A DNA stretch of 64,000 bases from Pedobacter arcticus A12 (GTDB lineage: Bacteria; Bacteroidota; Bacteroidia; Sphingobacteriales; Sphingobacteriaceae), in contig NZ_JH947128.1 of NCBI RefSeq assembly GCF_000302595.1, positions 62,001 to 126,000 on the forward strand. The letters are read 5' to 3'. Of the stretch, positions 18,508-25,325 are shown one piece after another. Made by a program: the position numbers and the translations under genes. The notes beneath the pieces are model-generated. The model was not told the origin of the DNA and searched no databases. It saw only the letters and a list, made by a program, of their open reading frames with translations. The number at the start of each line of letters is the position of its first letter. The stretch's first letter is position 1.

Positions 18508-19578
18508 ATGAAAAAATTATTAATTATCACTGCTTCATTAGCAGTAGGCACAATGGCTTATAGCCAAGAAAAATCAAATATAAAAATATCAGGCTACCTA
18601 GAAACCTATTACGGATACGATTTTAACAAGCCAGCAGACAATAACAGACCCGGGTTTATTTATTCGCACAACAGGCATAACGAAGTAAACCTTAACTTAG
18701 GTTTTATCAAAGGAAGTTATGAAAATGATGCTGTACGGGGAAATATTGCTATACTCACCGGAACTTATGCCAACGCCAACCTAGCGGGCGAACCGGGAGT
18801 TTTAAAGAACATTTACGAAGCAAATATTGGCGTAAAACTTTCTAAGAATGCGAACCTATGGTTAGATGCAGGTATTTTTCCATCACATATTGGCTTTGAA
18901 AGTGCAATTTCTAAAGACTGTTGGTCGCTAACCCGCAATATCTCGTCAGAAAATACACCATTTCAGAGCACTGGGGTTAAAATAACCTACGGCACACCGG
19001 ATAACAAACTTACCGCGACATTAATTTATCTAAACGGATGGGCCAGAATAATCCGTCAAGATGGTAATACAAAACCCGCCGGCGGCTTACAATTGACCTG
19101 GAAACCAAATGATAAAATCACACTTAACTACAGCAACTATTTAGGTACAGAAGGTGCAAACGCAGTACGCGTAAACCGGTTTTATCAAAATATTTATGGC
19201 GTTTTCCAATTTACAGATGAACTTGGTTTAACCATGGGTTTTGATTACGGAACGCAACAACAAGCTAAAGGCAGCGATGATACGAACCAAGTTTTATCTC
19301 CGGTTGCAATAGTTCAATACAAATTTGCTGATAAATTTGCGGTAGCGGGCAGAGTTGAATACTACGAAGATAAAAATGGTGTTTTTATACCAACCGGCAC
19401 TGCTAACGGGTTTAAAACCACAGGCTATTCTTTAAATTTTGATTACGCCCCTATCAGCAATGCCGTAATTAGATTAGAAGGAAAAACCTACAGCAGTAAA
19501 GACAAAGTGTTTGTACGCGACCTAAATTCTGTAAACCATAATGCAGCAATTACAGCAAGTATCGCACTGTCATTTTAA
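18508..19578 (+). CDS. Outer-membrane beta-barrel porin of the kdp cluster
   Basis: A signal peptide (KKLLIITASLAVGTMAYSQ) is followed by 330 residues of alternating beta strands starting KISGYLETYYGYDFNKPADN and ending NHNAAITASIALSF with terminal Phe. This is the BBP2/OmpL-like porin pattern in Bacteroidota. Barrel strands include ANLWLDAGIFPSHIGFESA and RLEGKTYSSKDKVF. Genes of this type often travel with kdp in Bacteroidota (known association as I recall it), suggesting a general or cation-passing channel that supplies the Kdp pump. It is 106 bases behind kdpC, across a hairpin, and ends in its own terminator. Confidence 0.82.
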   Translation: MKKLLIITASLAVGTMAYSQEKSNIKISGYLETYYGYDFNKPADNNRPGFIYSHNRHNEVNLNLGFIKGSYENDAVRGNIAILTGTYANANLAGEPGVLKNIYEANIGVKLSKNANLWLDAGIFPSHIGFESAISKDCWSLTRNISSENTPFQSTGVKITYGTPDNKLTATLIYLNGWARIIRQDGNTKPAGGLQLTWKPNDKITLNYSNYLGTEGANAVRVNRFYQNIYGVFQFTDELGLTMGFDYGTQQQAKGSDDTNQVLSPVAIVQYKFADKFAVAGRVEYYEDKNGVFIPTGTANGFKTTGYSLNFDYAPISNAVIRLEGKTYSSKDKVFVRDLNSVNHNAAITASIALSF

Positions 19579-19588
19579 ATAATAAAAA

Positions 19589-19618
19589 CAGGTTGCACTT
19601 GGTGCATTCCTGCTTTTA
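19589..19618 (+). terminator. Terminator-like hairpin after the porin gene
   Basis: CAGG..TGCAC pairs with GTGCA..CCTG across a TTG loop with small internal bulges. A short T-stretch follows. It would separate kdpFABC-porin from the sensor genes. Confidence 0.6.
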
Positions 19619-19722
19619 TAAAATAATTAACCACTAGATTCAAACAACGCTTTTGGTATTTATATTTGGCAAAATGGATCCTCTGGCTAAGCTATATTAT
19701 TTTCAAAAAAATACATCCCTTA

Positions 19723-20853
19723 ATGGAAGAAGAAAATAGAACAGAGTCGGTCAAAAAATTCCTTAATTTAATTAAGAACTCGAGACGGGGAAAATTAAAA
19801 ATTTATATCGGGATGAGTGCTGGCGTGGGGAAAACCTACAGAATGTTGCAAGAAGCCCACTCCTTATTAAAAAACGATATCGATATTAAAATTGGTTATA
19901 TAGAAACACATAACCGCGAAGAAACACATGCGCTTTTAGCCGGAATCCCTTACATTCCCAGAAGAAAAATTTTTTATAAGGGTAAAGAGTTGGAGGAAAT
20001 GGATGTTAGAGCCATCATAAACGCAAGACCTGTGGTGGTTATTGTGGATGAACTTGCACATTCAAACGTGGAGGGGAGCAAAAATGGTAAACGCTGGCAG
20101 GATGTTTTTGATATTTTGGAAGCTGGAATTAGTGTAATTACCGCTGTAAACATCCAGCATTTAGAAAGCATCAATGAAGATGTTGAAAAAATAACTGGAA
20201 TTGCGATTACAGAAAGAATTCCGGATAAGGTTTTAGATGTTGCTGATGAAATTGTAAATATCGACCTCACCGCTGATGATTTGATTGAACGCTTAAGAAC
20301 AGGGAAAATTTACGACAAAAGCAAAATTGCGATATCATTATCAAATTTTTTCCAGCCAGAGCGAATTCTGCAACTACGCGAACTAGCTTTAAAAGAGGTA
20401 GCGCATCATTTGGAGCGAAAGATAGACATCGAGATTCCAAAACAGATAAAATTAAGACCAGAAAAATTTATGGCCTGTATTTCTAGTAATCATGCAACAG
20501 CAAAGATTATCATCAGGAAAACGGCAAGACTGGCTTCTTACTATCGTTCTCCTTGGCTGGTGCTTTACGTACAAAAAGAAAGTGAAGGCGGCAATAGGAT
20601 AAAACTGGATACCCAGCGACATTTGATTAACAACCTAAAACTAGCAACAGAATTAGGTGCCGAGGTACTCAAAATAAAAAGCAACCATGTAACCGAAACA
20701 ATTATCAACACCGCAAAAGAGAAAGAGATAACCACCATATGCATTGGCAAACCACATTTAAACCTTTTTCAGATTATTATGAGAACGGCCATTTTTAATC
20801 AGCTTTTGCAAAGCATCTCTCAAACAGAAACAGATTTAGTAATATTATCATGA
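19723..20853 (+). CDS. KdpD N-terminal sensor domain protein (no kinase core)
   Basis: The protein begins with the KdpD N-terminal domain: GKLKIYIGMSAGVGKTYRMLQEAH (Walker A-like GMSAGVGKT), IGYIETHNREET, VVIVDELAHSNVEGS and TAVNIQHLESINE. A C-terminal universal-stress-like domain follows (FMACISSNHATAKIIIRKTARLASYYRSPWLVLYV...ICIGKP). It stops at about 376 residues without the four-helix membrane domain or histidine kinase core of E. coli KdpD. The kinase is encoded separately 44 bases downstream. The frame extends 5' to an ATG at 19666, but those 19 residues are hydrophobic and unlike KdpD, so 19723 is preferred. Likely role: cytoplasmic sensing and binding of the neighbouring kinase (inference). 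Confidence 0.88.
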   Translation: MEEENRTESVKKFLNLIKNSRRGKLKIYIGMSAGVGKTYRMLQEAHSLLKNDIDIKIGYIETHNREETHALLAGIPYIPRRKIFYKGKELEEMDVRAIINARPVVVIVDELAHSNVEGSKNGKRWQDVFDILEAGISVITAVNIQHLESINEDVEKITGIAITERIPDKVLDVADEIVNIDLTADDLIERLRTGKIYDKSKIAISLSNFFQPERILQLRELALKEVAHHLERKIDIEIPKQIKLRPEKFMACISSNHATAKIIIRKTARLASYYRSPWLVLYVQKESEGGNRIKLDTQRHLINNLKLATELGAEVLKIKSNHVTETIINTAKEKEITTICIGKPHLNLFQIIMRTAIFNQLLQSISQTETDLVILS

Positions 20854-20897
20854 TGATAGATAATAAAAACCGAGGTAACACCTAAATAATTAATCAG

Positions 20898-22652
20898 ATG
20901 AAAATAAAAACAAAACTCCTGCTCGGATTTGGGTTCCTTTTTGTGGTTGTACTTTTTTTTGGTGCCGTTTCTCTATATAACATCAACGCCATCGCTATCA
21001 GTTCAAAAGAAATTTTAAAGGATAATTATGAAAGCTTAAATTATACCAGAAAGCTACGCTCAATCTTAGATAATAACGCATTGCCTTTGTCTCAAAACCA
21101 AGCTGCCAAGTTTAATAGCCAACTTATTTTGGAGGAACAAAACATTACAGAAACGGGCGAAGATAAAGCAACTTCTACGATCAGAAAGCATTTCTCGACC
21201 TTAATAAATACTACTATTTCAGCTAAAGAAAGCCAACATATACGTTCCATTATTTATAGTGAACTGGGTAAAATTGACGAAGTTAATATGCGAGCCATCG
21301 TTAAAAAAAACGAGATAGCGCAACAAGGTGTAAAAACCGCGTCCACATACGTTATGGTTACCGCCACCATATGCTTTTTGGTGCTATTTACCTTTAGTGT
21401 AAACTTTCCGGGTTTTGTAGCGAACCCACTTGGCGAGTTTTCTGATGCTATTAAAGAAATTGGCAAGAAAAACTACAAACAGCGACTGCATTTTAATGGG
21501 ACTGATGAGTTTGCGGTTTTGGCTACTGAGTTTAACACCATGGTTGAACAGCTTAACAAATGGGAAGGAAGTAATATCGCCAAGCTACAATCGGAAAAAC
21601 TGCGTATCGAAGCGATTATTGAGCAGATGCGTGATGCGATTATCGGCTTAAACGAAAAAAACGAAGTCCTGTTTTTTAATAAAGTAGCGGGAGAATTGCT
21701 TAATCTGAATAAAACAAATGTAATTGGAGCTGATGCAAAAGAGCTAATGATGAAAAATGATTTGCTATACAGCATTTTACACAACACCAATTTGGATAAA
21801 GCGATAAAGATTTATGCCGATGGCAAAGAGTCGTATTTCCAGTTGGAAAAGAGGGAAATCTTAGTTCCATTAACGGAAGAGCAGGTTGAAAAACCGATGT
21901 TATTAAGCCGTAAGCCAGCGGGAGAGGTTTACATTCTAAAAAACATTACTCAATACAAAGAATTAGATGAGGCCAAAACGCATTTTATTGCCACTGTATC
22001 ACACGAGCTAAAAACGCCAATCTCATCCATAAAAATGAGTCTTATATTGATGGATGATGAACGAGTGGGACAAATGAACACTGAGCAGAAACAACTGGTA
22101 CAACATATAAAAGAGGACTGTAATAGGCTATTGAAAATTACCAGCGAATTATTAGATCTTGCCCAAGTAGAAACGGGAAACCTGCAACTCCATTTTGCAC
22201 ATACAGACCCCATTACACTTGCCAATTACGCAATAGATTCGGTAAGGCTACAGGCCGAACAACAGGCAATTACCCTTGAGCTAATTACATCAGAAAATCT
22301 TCCAAAAATAAATGTTGACACAGAAAAAACAGCCTGGGTGCTGGTGAATTTTCTCTCGAATGCCCTGCGTTACAGTCCTCAGAAATCAAAAATAATTATT
22401 GAGATCGCATCAAAAGATAAATATGTGGAATTTTCGGTTAAAGATTCTGGAAAAGGTATTGAAGAACAATATCAAAAAAGATTGTTCGACAAGTACTTTC
22501 AAGTACCTACAGATGGTAATAATAAATCTGGATCTGGTCTGGGCTTAGCCATTTCAAAAGATTTTATAGTTGCAGAAAATGGAACCATTTGGGTTGAAAG
22601 TGCGCTGGGTGAAGGCAGTAGATTTTGCTTTAGTTTACCTGTGGTTTCTTAA
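20898..22652 (+). CDS. Membrane sensor histidine kinase (HAMP-PAS-HisKA-HATPase), probable kdp kinase
   Basis: Two transmembrane helices (about residues 7-29 and 152-175) flank a roughly 120-residue periplasmic domain. HAMP follows (NPLGEFSDAIKEIGKKNYKQRL), then a PAS-like domain (IEAIIEQMRDAIIGLNEKNEVLFFNKVAGELL). The HisKA box is FIATVSHELKTPISSIKMSL with phospho-acceptor His369. The HATPase has NFLSNALRYSPQ, VKDSGKGI and GSGLGLAISK. It should autophosphorylate and pass the phosphate to a response regulator, plausibly the sigma-54 activator at 12374. With the separate KdpD N-terminal protein, this is a split KdpD arrangement. Confidence 0.92.
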   Translation: MKIKTKLLLGFGFLFVVVLFFGAVSLYNINAIAISSKEILKDNYESLNYTRKLRSILDNNALPLSQNQAAKFNSQLILEEQNITETGEDKATSTIRKHFSTLINTTISAKESQHIRSIIYSELGKIDEVNMRAIVKKNEIAQQGVKTASTYVMVTATICFLVLFTFSVNFPGFVANPLGEFSDAIKEIGKKNYKQRLHFNGTDEFAVLATEFNTMVEQLNKWEGSNIAKLQSEKLRIEAIIEQMRDAIIGLNEKNEVLFFNKVAGELLNLNKTNVIGADAKELMMKNDLLYSILHNTNLDKAIKIYADGKESYFQLEKREILVPLTEEQVEKPMLLSRKPAGEVYILKNITQYKELDEAKTHFIATVSHELKTPISSIKMSLILMDDERVGQMNTEQKQLVQHIKEDCNRLLKITSELLDLAQVETGNLQLHFAHTDPITLANYAIDSVRLQAEQQAITLELITSENLPKINVDTEKTAWVLVNFLSNALRYSPQKSKIIIEIASKDKYVEFSVKDSGKGIEEQYQKRLFDKYFQVPTDGNNKSGSGLGLAISKDFIVAENGTIWVESALGEGSRFCFSLPVVS

Positions 22653-22699
22653 GTCGGTACAAATCCTAAATTTATGATCTAATATTAAGACCCATAAAA

Positions 22700-22723
22700 A
22701 AAGCCACCTTTCTAGGTGGCTTT
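22700..22723. terminator. Bidirectional terminator between the kinase gene and tRNA-Met
   Basis: AAAGCCACC (22700-22708) and GGTGGCTTT (22715-22723) form a perfect 9-bp stem with a six-base loop. A-runs upstream give a U-tract on the minus strand, so it terminates the tRNA transcript as well as the kinase mRNA. Confidence 0.85.
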
Positions 22724-22732
22724 CATTCCAAG

Positions 22733-22806
22733 TAGCGGGAAGGAGAGTTGAACTCCTGACCTCAGGGTTATGAATCCTGCGCTCTAACCAACTGAGCTAC
22801 CCCGCC
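22733..22806 (-). tRNA. tRNA-Met (anticodon CAT)
   Basis: On the minus strand a full cloverleaf is visible. The acceptor is GGCGGGG with TCCCGCT (two G-T pairs). The D-arm is GCTC..GAGC and the anticodon loop is TTCATAA with stem CAGGA/CCCTG (one A-C mismatch at the loop-proximal pair). The T-arm is AGGAG-TTCAACT-CTCCT and the discriminator is A. It is 74 bases and CCA is not encoded. The D-loop and G-C pattern suggest elongator Met, not initiator, although tilS-type CAT Ile cannot be excluded by eye. The 5' half of this gene (22768-22806) lies inside the left copy of the island's flanking repeat, so the working gene is a hybrid of chromosomal 3' half and island-supplied 5' half. Confidence 0.95.
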
Positions 22807-22952
22807 ATAATTTCAACTTTCTGTCTTATTCTTCTCAAATCTTATTCAGCAACGGTAAGCCTGTGCGCTGTTAATTAATTATCCAAGCCACATAAACGGC
22901 TTGAAATTTGAGTTGCAAATATAGAGGAAATTACTTTCCTTTAGAAAAGAAA
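22768..22952. repeat. Left 185-bp attachment repeat of the island (attL)
   Basis: This block is identical to 38019-38203 except for one base (G at 22926 versus A at 38177), at a constant offset of 15,251. It begins exactly at the anticodon loop of tRNA-Met and runs through the tRNA 5' half and 146 bp upstream of the tRNA. The boundary at the 7-base loop TTCATAA fits the crossover region of tyrosine integrases that use anticodon loops. Confidence 0.95.
22916..22923 (-). promoter_or_regulatory. -7 box upstream of tRNA-Met within the attachment repeat
   Basis: The minus strand reads TATATTTG, a perfect TAnnTTTG box, 110 bases upstream of the tRNA 5' end. No convincing TTG lies at the expected -33 distance. 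The only base that differs between the two repeats (22926) is 3 bases upstream of this box. The leader to the tRNA would be about 100 bases, long for a tRNA, so another start is possible. Confidence 0.5.
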
Positions 22953-23139
22953 ACAAGCTTTAAACCTATTTAAAAGGCTATTTGCTTCTTGCCAATCTAA
23001 AAGTAAACATAATCTAATCTCCTTTTTCTAGTTAGTAAATCGATAAAGAAATTCTAAATAGTTTGCAAAAACTTGATACTATTGTTTGTCAATTTTCAGC
23101 ACAATCGCTGTGCAGTTTAAACTATAACTTCTCATAAAT

Positions 23140-23193
23140 TTGGCTCATCTGTTGGCGCATTTGATGACCTATTTGGCGCATCTGTTGGCGCAT
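23140..23193 (+). repeat. Cluster of four TTGGCKCAT nonamers, probable integrase arm-type sites (left)
   Basis: TTGGCTCAT at 23140-23148 and TTGGCGCAT at 23152-23160, 23173-23181 and 23185-23193. They form two pairs, each with a CTG spacer (12-base repeat), and the pairs are 33 bases apart, about three helical turns. The same nonamer recurs at the right end of the island at 37937, next to the integrase start. Arm-type integrase or excisionase binding is the simplest reading (inference). Confidence 0.65.
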
Positions 23194-23443
23194 GAGAAAT
23201 GAGTCATGCTTAAGAGGTTGCAAAGATGCAACTTTTTTTAAATAATCTCTAAAGTTTCTTGAATTTTTGAGCCTTAGGATTTTAATTAAAGTAATTTAAT
23301 GATTATCAGTTAATTAACCAGCATGAGACAAGGGTGTTATCAAAAAAATAGAGTGATATTTAATTAAATAGTACGACTGTTTGTCTTAACTGCTTACAGC
23401 ACTCCACTAAAAGGTCGTTTAATTTAATCAGTTTTCGACTGAG

Positions 23444-23461
23444 ATTTGGCGCGCGCCAAAT
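23444..23461. promoter_or_regulatory. 18-bp perfect palindrome containing two opposed TTGGCGC cores
   Basis: ATTTGGCGC and its exact complement GCGCCAAAT abut with no spacer. The core TTGGCGC is the same as in the nonamer cluster, present here in inverted orientation. It may be a dimeric binding site for the same protein or for a regulator of the first island gene. Confidence 0.5.
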
Positions 23462-23581
23462 AGCTTAATGTTTTGATTTTAAGAAAGATACAGGAGTTTA
23501 TAAAAGTCAAAAATTGGAGATATTCCTGAAATGAAATACATAAGAAAGACTAGAAAGGATTTCAATTTTAAATAAACAACT

Positions 23582-23612
23582 AAGCAGGGTGTGAAAAGCA
23601 TCCTGCTTTTTT
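23582..23612 (+). terminator. Terminator-like hairpin in the leader of the 23661 gene
   Basis: AAGCAGG (23582-23588) and CCTGCTT (23602-23608) form the stem, extended by GTG/CAT pairs, followed by six T. No gene precedes it on this strand within the island, so it more likely attenuates the leader of the gene starting 49 bases later. Confidence 0.55.
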
Positions 23613-23660
23613 AATGAATAACTAAACCATTTTAATATTTTTAGGTTTTCTCTAAAAGCT

Positions 23661-24506
23661 ATGCGTTCATTTAAAATCAATAAAAACAGAATATTTCCAT
23701 TATTATCTAAATATAATTTGCCTTTTGTAAACGAGGACTTTTTTATTGAAGAGTTGGGAGGTGGAGATTGTCAAGTAATCTTTAAAATTAACACCGTCAA
23801 AGATTTTTCATTAAATAATAAGACTTACGAAAAATACGATTTTGAAAAATTAAACAACAAGCTTAACGAAACTATTAAAACCCATACTTCTATAAATGTA
23901 ACTGACCAGAACCTTTATGATGAGCTAATATTTTTGATACTTTATATAGGGTATTCTAAAAGTACTATTCGCCAGAGCAACGCCTTTTTTGGATTTGATA
24001 ATAACAAATTATTTAATTTTATGAAGCTCAGGAAACTGATCCTCGATTCAGGAGGACTTAAAAATGTGACATTAGAATTCAAATCGAATCTTTCAGACGA
24101 AAATTCAGCTCTAACTGCTGAATTCGCTAATTTAGATTTGGAATACTTTTTCCTAAATCACTTCTTAAAGTCTTTATCAAAATTATTGAATTTAAACATT
24201 AATGATGAACTACTAAGCGAAAGTTTAAGTGAAGAACGCATAATTTCACAAATATGGGAAACTGGTCTTAAGGTAATGGAAGAAGAGGATAAACTCCGGC
24301 TAAAGATTGAGGCGAGGGGTGCGTTTATTCTGAAAGATTTTCTAATTGATAATTTTGAAGTGAAACCCTCCAGAGCTATGCTCTCATTTCCTCAAGTCAA
24401 AATCATATACCCTTTCTATTATGAAATGGGTTGGCGAGCCCAACCTGATAAAAAAGAAAAATATAAAGACCAGTTTAAAAAGGAGATTCTCGCTAATTTC
24501 GCATAA
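23661..24506 (+). CDS. Island protein of unknown function, 281 residues
   Basis: I do not recognise this protein. It is soluble-looking, rich in Asn, Lys, Leu and Phe, and without a signal peptide or membrane helix. It has several amphipathic helices in the middle (LDLEYFFLNHFLKSLSKLLNLN and EERIISQIWETGLKVMEEEDKLRL). The C-terminus is basic (KKEKYKDQFKKEILANF). No catalytic motif is visible. It starts at the ATG at 23661 behind a terminator-like leader hairpin. It is the first gene from the left attachment site, a position often occupied by replication, excision or regulatory genes, but nothing in the sequence proves such a role. Confidence 0.75.
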   Translation: MRSFKINKNRIFPLLSKYNLPFVNEDFFIEELGGGDCQVIFKINTVKDFSLNNKTYEKYDFEKLNNKLNETIKTHTSINVTDQNLYDELIFLILYIGYSKSTIRQSNAFFGFDNNKLFNFMKLRKLILDSGGLKNVTLEFKSNLSDENSALTAEFANLDLEYFFLNHFLKSLSKLLNLNINDELLSESLSEERIISQIWETGLKVMEEEDKLRLKIEARGAFILKDFLIDNFEVKPSRAMLSFPQVKIIYPFYYEMGWRAQPDKKEKYKDQFKKEILANFA

Positions 24507-24577
24507 TAAAAATATTCACGTTTCCTATTTTATTTCGTAAAAAAAATCTTTTCTAAGGGCTCTCTTCCTACGACGAA

Positions 24578-24611
24578 TTGGCGTTTCGACTATAGGTTTA
24601 CTTTATATTTG
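24578..24611 (+). promoter_or_regulatory. Promoter of the 24780 gene
   Basis: TTG at 24578-24580 and TATATTTG at 24604-24611 (perfect TAnnTTTG) are 23 bases apart, at the long end of the known spacing. The start near 24617 gives a leader of about 160 bases that contains the alternative hairpins below. Confidence 0.6.
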
Positions 24612-24693
24612 TAGTATACTTTTTGAAAATGATTAATTCAATTTGTTAATGATTAAAGAAATTAATCGATTCTTTAGTTGTGAATTATGAGCC

Positions 24694-24739
24694 TAACCAA
24701 CTCAGAAAAGTTAAGGAAGTTGGTTACTTCTTTAACTTT
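24694..24739 (+). promoter_or_regulatory. Two mutually exclusive hairpins in the leader of the 24780 gene (attenuator-like)
   Basis: Hairpin A: TAACCAACT (24694-24702) with AGTTGGTTA (24718-24726). Hairpin B: AAAGTTAAGGAAG (24707-24719) with CTTCTTTAACTTT (24727-24739), one G-T wobble and a 7-base loop, then T-rich sequence. The arms overlap at 24718-24719 and the loop of B is used by A, so both cannot form together. This is the geometry of an antiterminator/terminator switch; no ligand or leader peptide is evident. Confidence 0.55.
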
Positions 24740-24779
24740 TAAAAGTAACAAATTTTAAAAATTATTAAAAATAAGAATC

Positions 24780-25211
24780 ATGTTAAATGAATCAAATGAT
24801 GGTAAACCATCGATAGTCGACGAGATAATAAAATCTCGCGCATCCGAACAGAATGCTTTAGGTCCAGAAGTTAAAAAAATGGATATAGATGCTGAAGCAT
24901 TCTTTAAACACCAGTGTTCTAAAGAAGATTTTAGAGCCTTAATAGCAAGTTGCTCTAAAAGTGAGTTAATTAGCTTAGAAATTGGCTTACAGCTTATGAA
25001 AGATAAAGCATCTTTTGAGGTAACTCCTTATGAAACAACTGACAACAACGGCAAGCCTTGTGTTTGGTTTAAAATAAGACAGAAGTTAGTAACCAAAAAC
25101 CTTAAAATTAGAACTGCAGGAAAAATGTGGCATCTAATAAACGTTTATGGGTTTGGTTTTGTAAATTTTAACACTACACTAGCCGAGCTTTTTGAAGCTT
25201 CAAAAGAGTAA
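24780..25211 (+). CDS. Island protein of unknown function, 143 residues
   Basis: I do not recognise the family. The N-terminal 35 residues are acidic and probably disordered (SNDGKPSIVDEIIKSRASEQN). The rest alternates helix and strand (EDFRALIASCSKSELISLEIGLQLM, then VWFKIRQKLVTKNLKIRTAGKMWHLI). The gene has its own promoter, a switch-like leader and a perfect terminator, so it is an independently controlled single-gene unit. That resembles well-expressed regulatory or DNA-binding accessory proteins of mobile elements (inference only). Confidence 0.8.
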   Translation: MLNESNDGKPSIVDEIIKSRASEQNALGPEVKKMDIDAEAFFKHQCSKEDFRALIASCSKSELISLEIGLQLMKDKASFEVTPYETTDNNGKPCVWFKIRQKLVTKNLKIRTAGKMWHLINVYGFGFVNFNTTLAELFEASKE

Positions 25212-25225
25212 ACAATTAATTCAAT

Positions 25226-25253
25226 AAAGGGGAGAATTCTCTCCCCTTTTTAA
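25226..25253 (+). terminator. Intrinsic terminator after the 24780 gene
   Basis: AAAGGGGAGA (25226-25235) and TCTCCCCTTT (25240-25249) form a perfect 10-bp stem with loop ATTC and a T-tract. Confidence 0.92.
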
Positions 25254-25325
25254 TTCAAAAACTATTCTAAATATTAATTAATGGGCTATATATAGACCCA
25301 ATCACTAAACTTATGTTTAAAAATT

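Larger units (their letters stand above)
22953..23660. other. Island left-end tract without genes: integrase and regulatory sites
   Basis: I see no supported coding frame here. The tract is strongly AT-rich and contains four TTGGCKCAT elements (23140-23193), an 18-bp perfect palindrome (23444-23461) and a terminator-like hairpin (23582-23612). This is the pattern expected of a recombination attachment arm plus the leader of the first island gene. Confidence 0.7.

Noticed and set aside
19666-19722. Upstream ATG extension of the KdpD N-terminal protein
   Set aside because: The extra 19 residues are hydrophobic and do not resemble KdpD; the ATG at 19723 fits the family better.
23140-23193. CRISPR array
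   Set aside because: Units are 9 bases with 3- and 12-base spacers, far too short; no cas gene.
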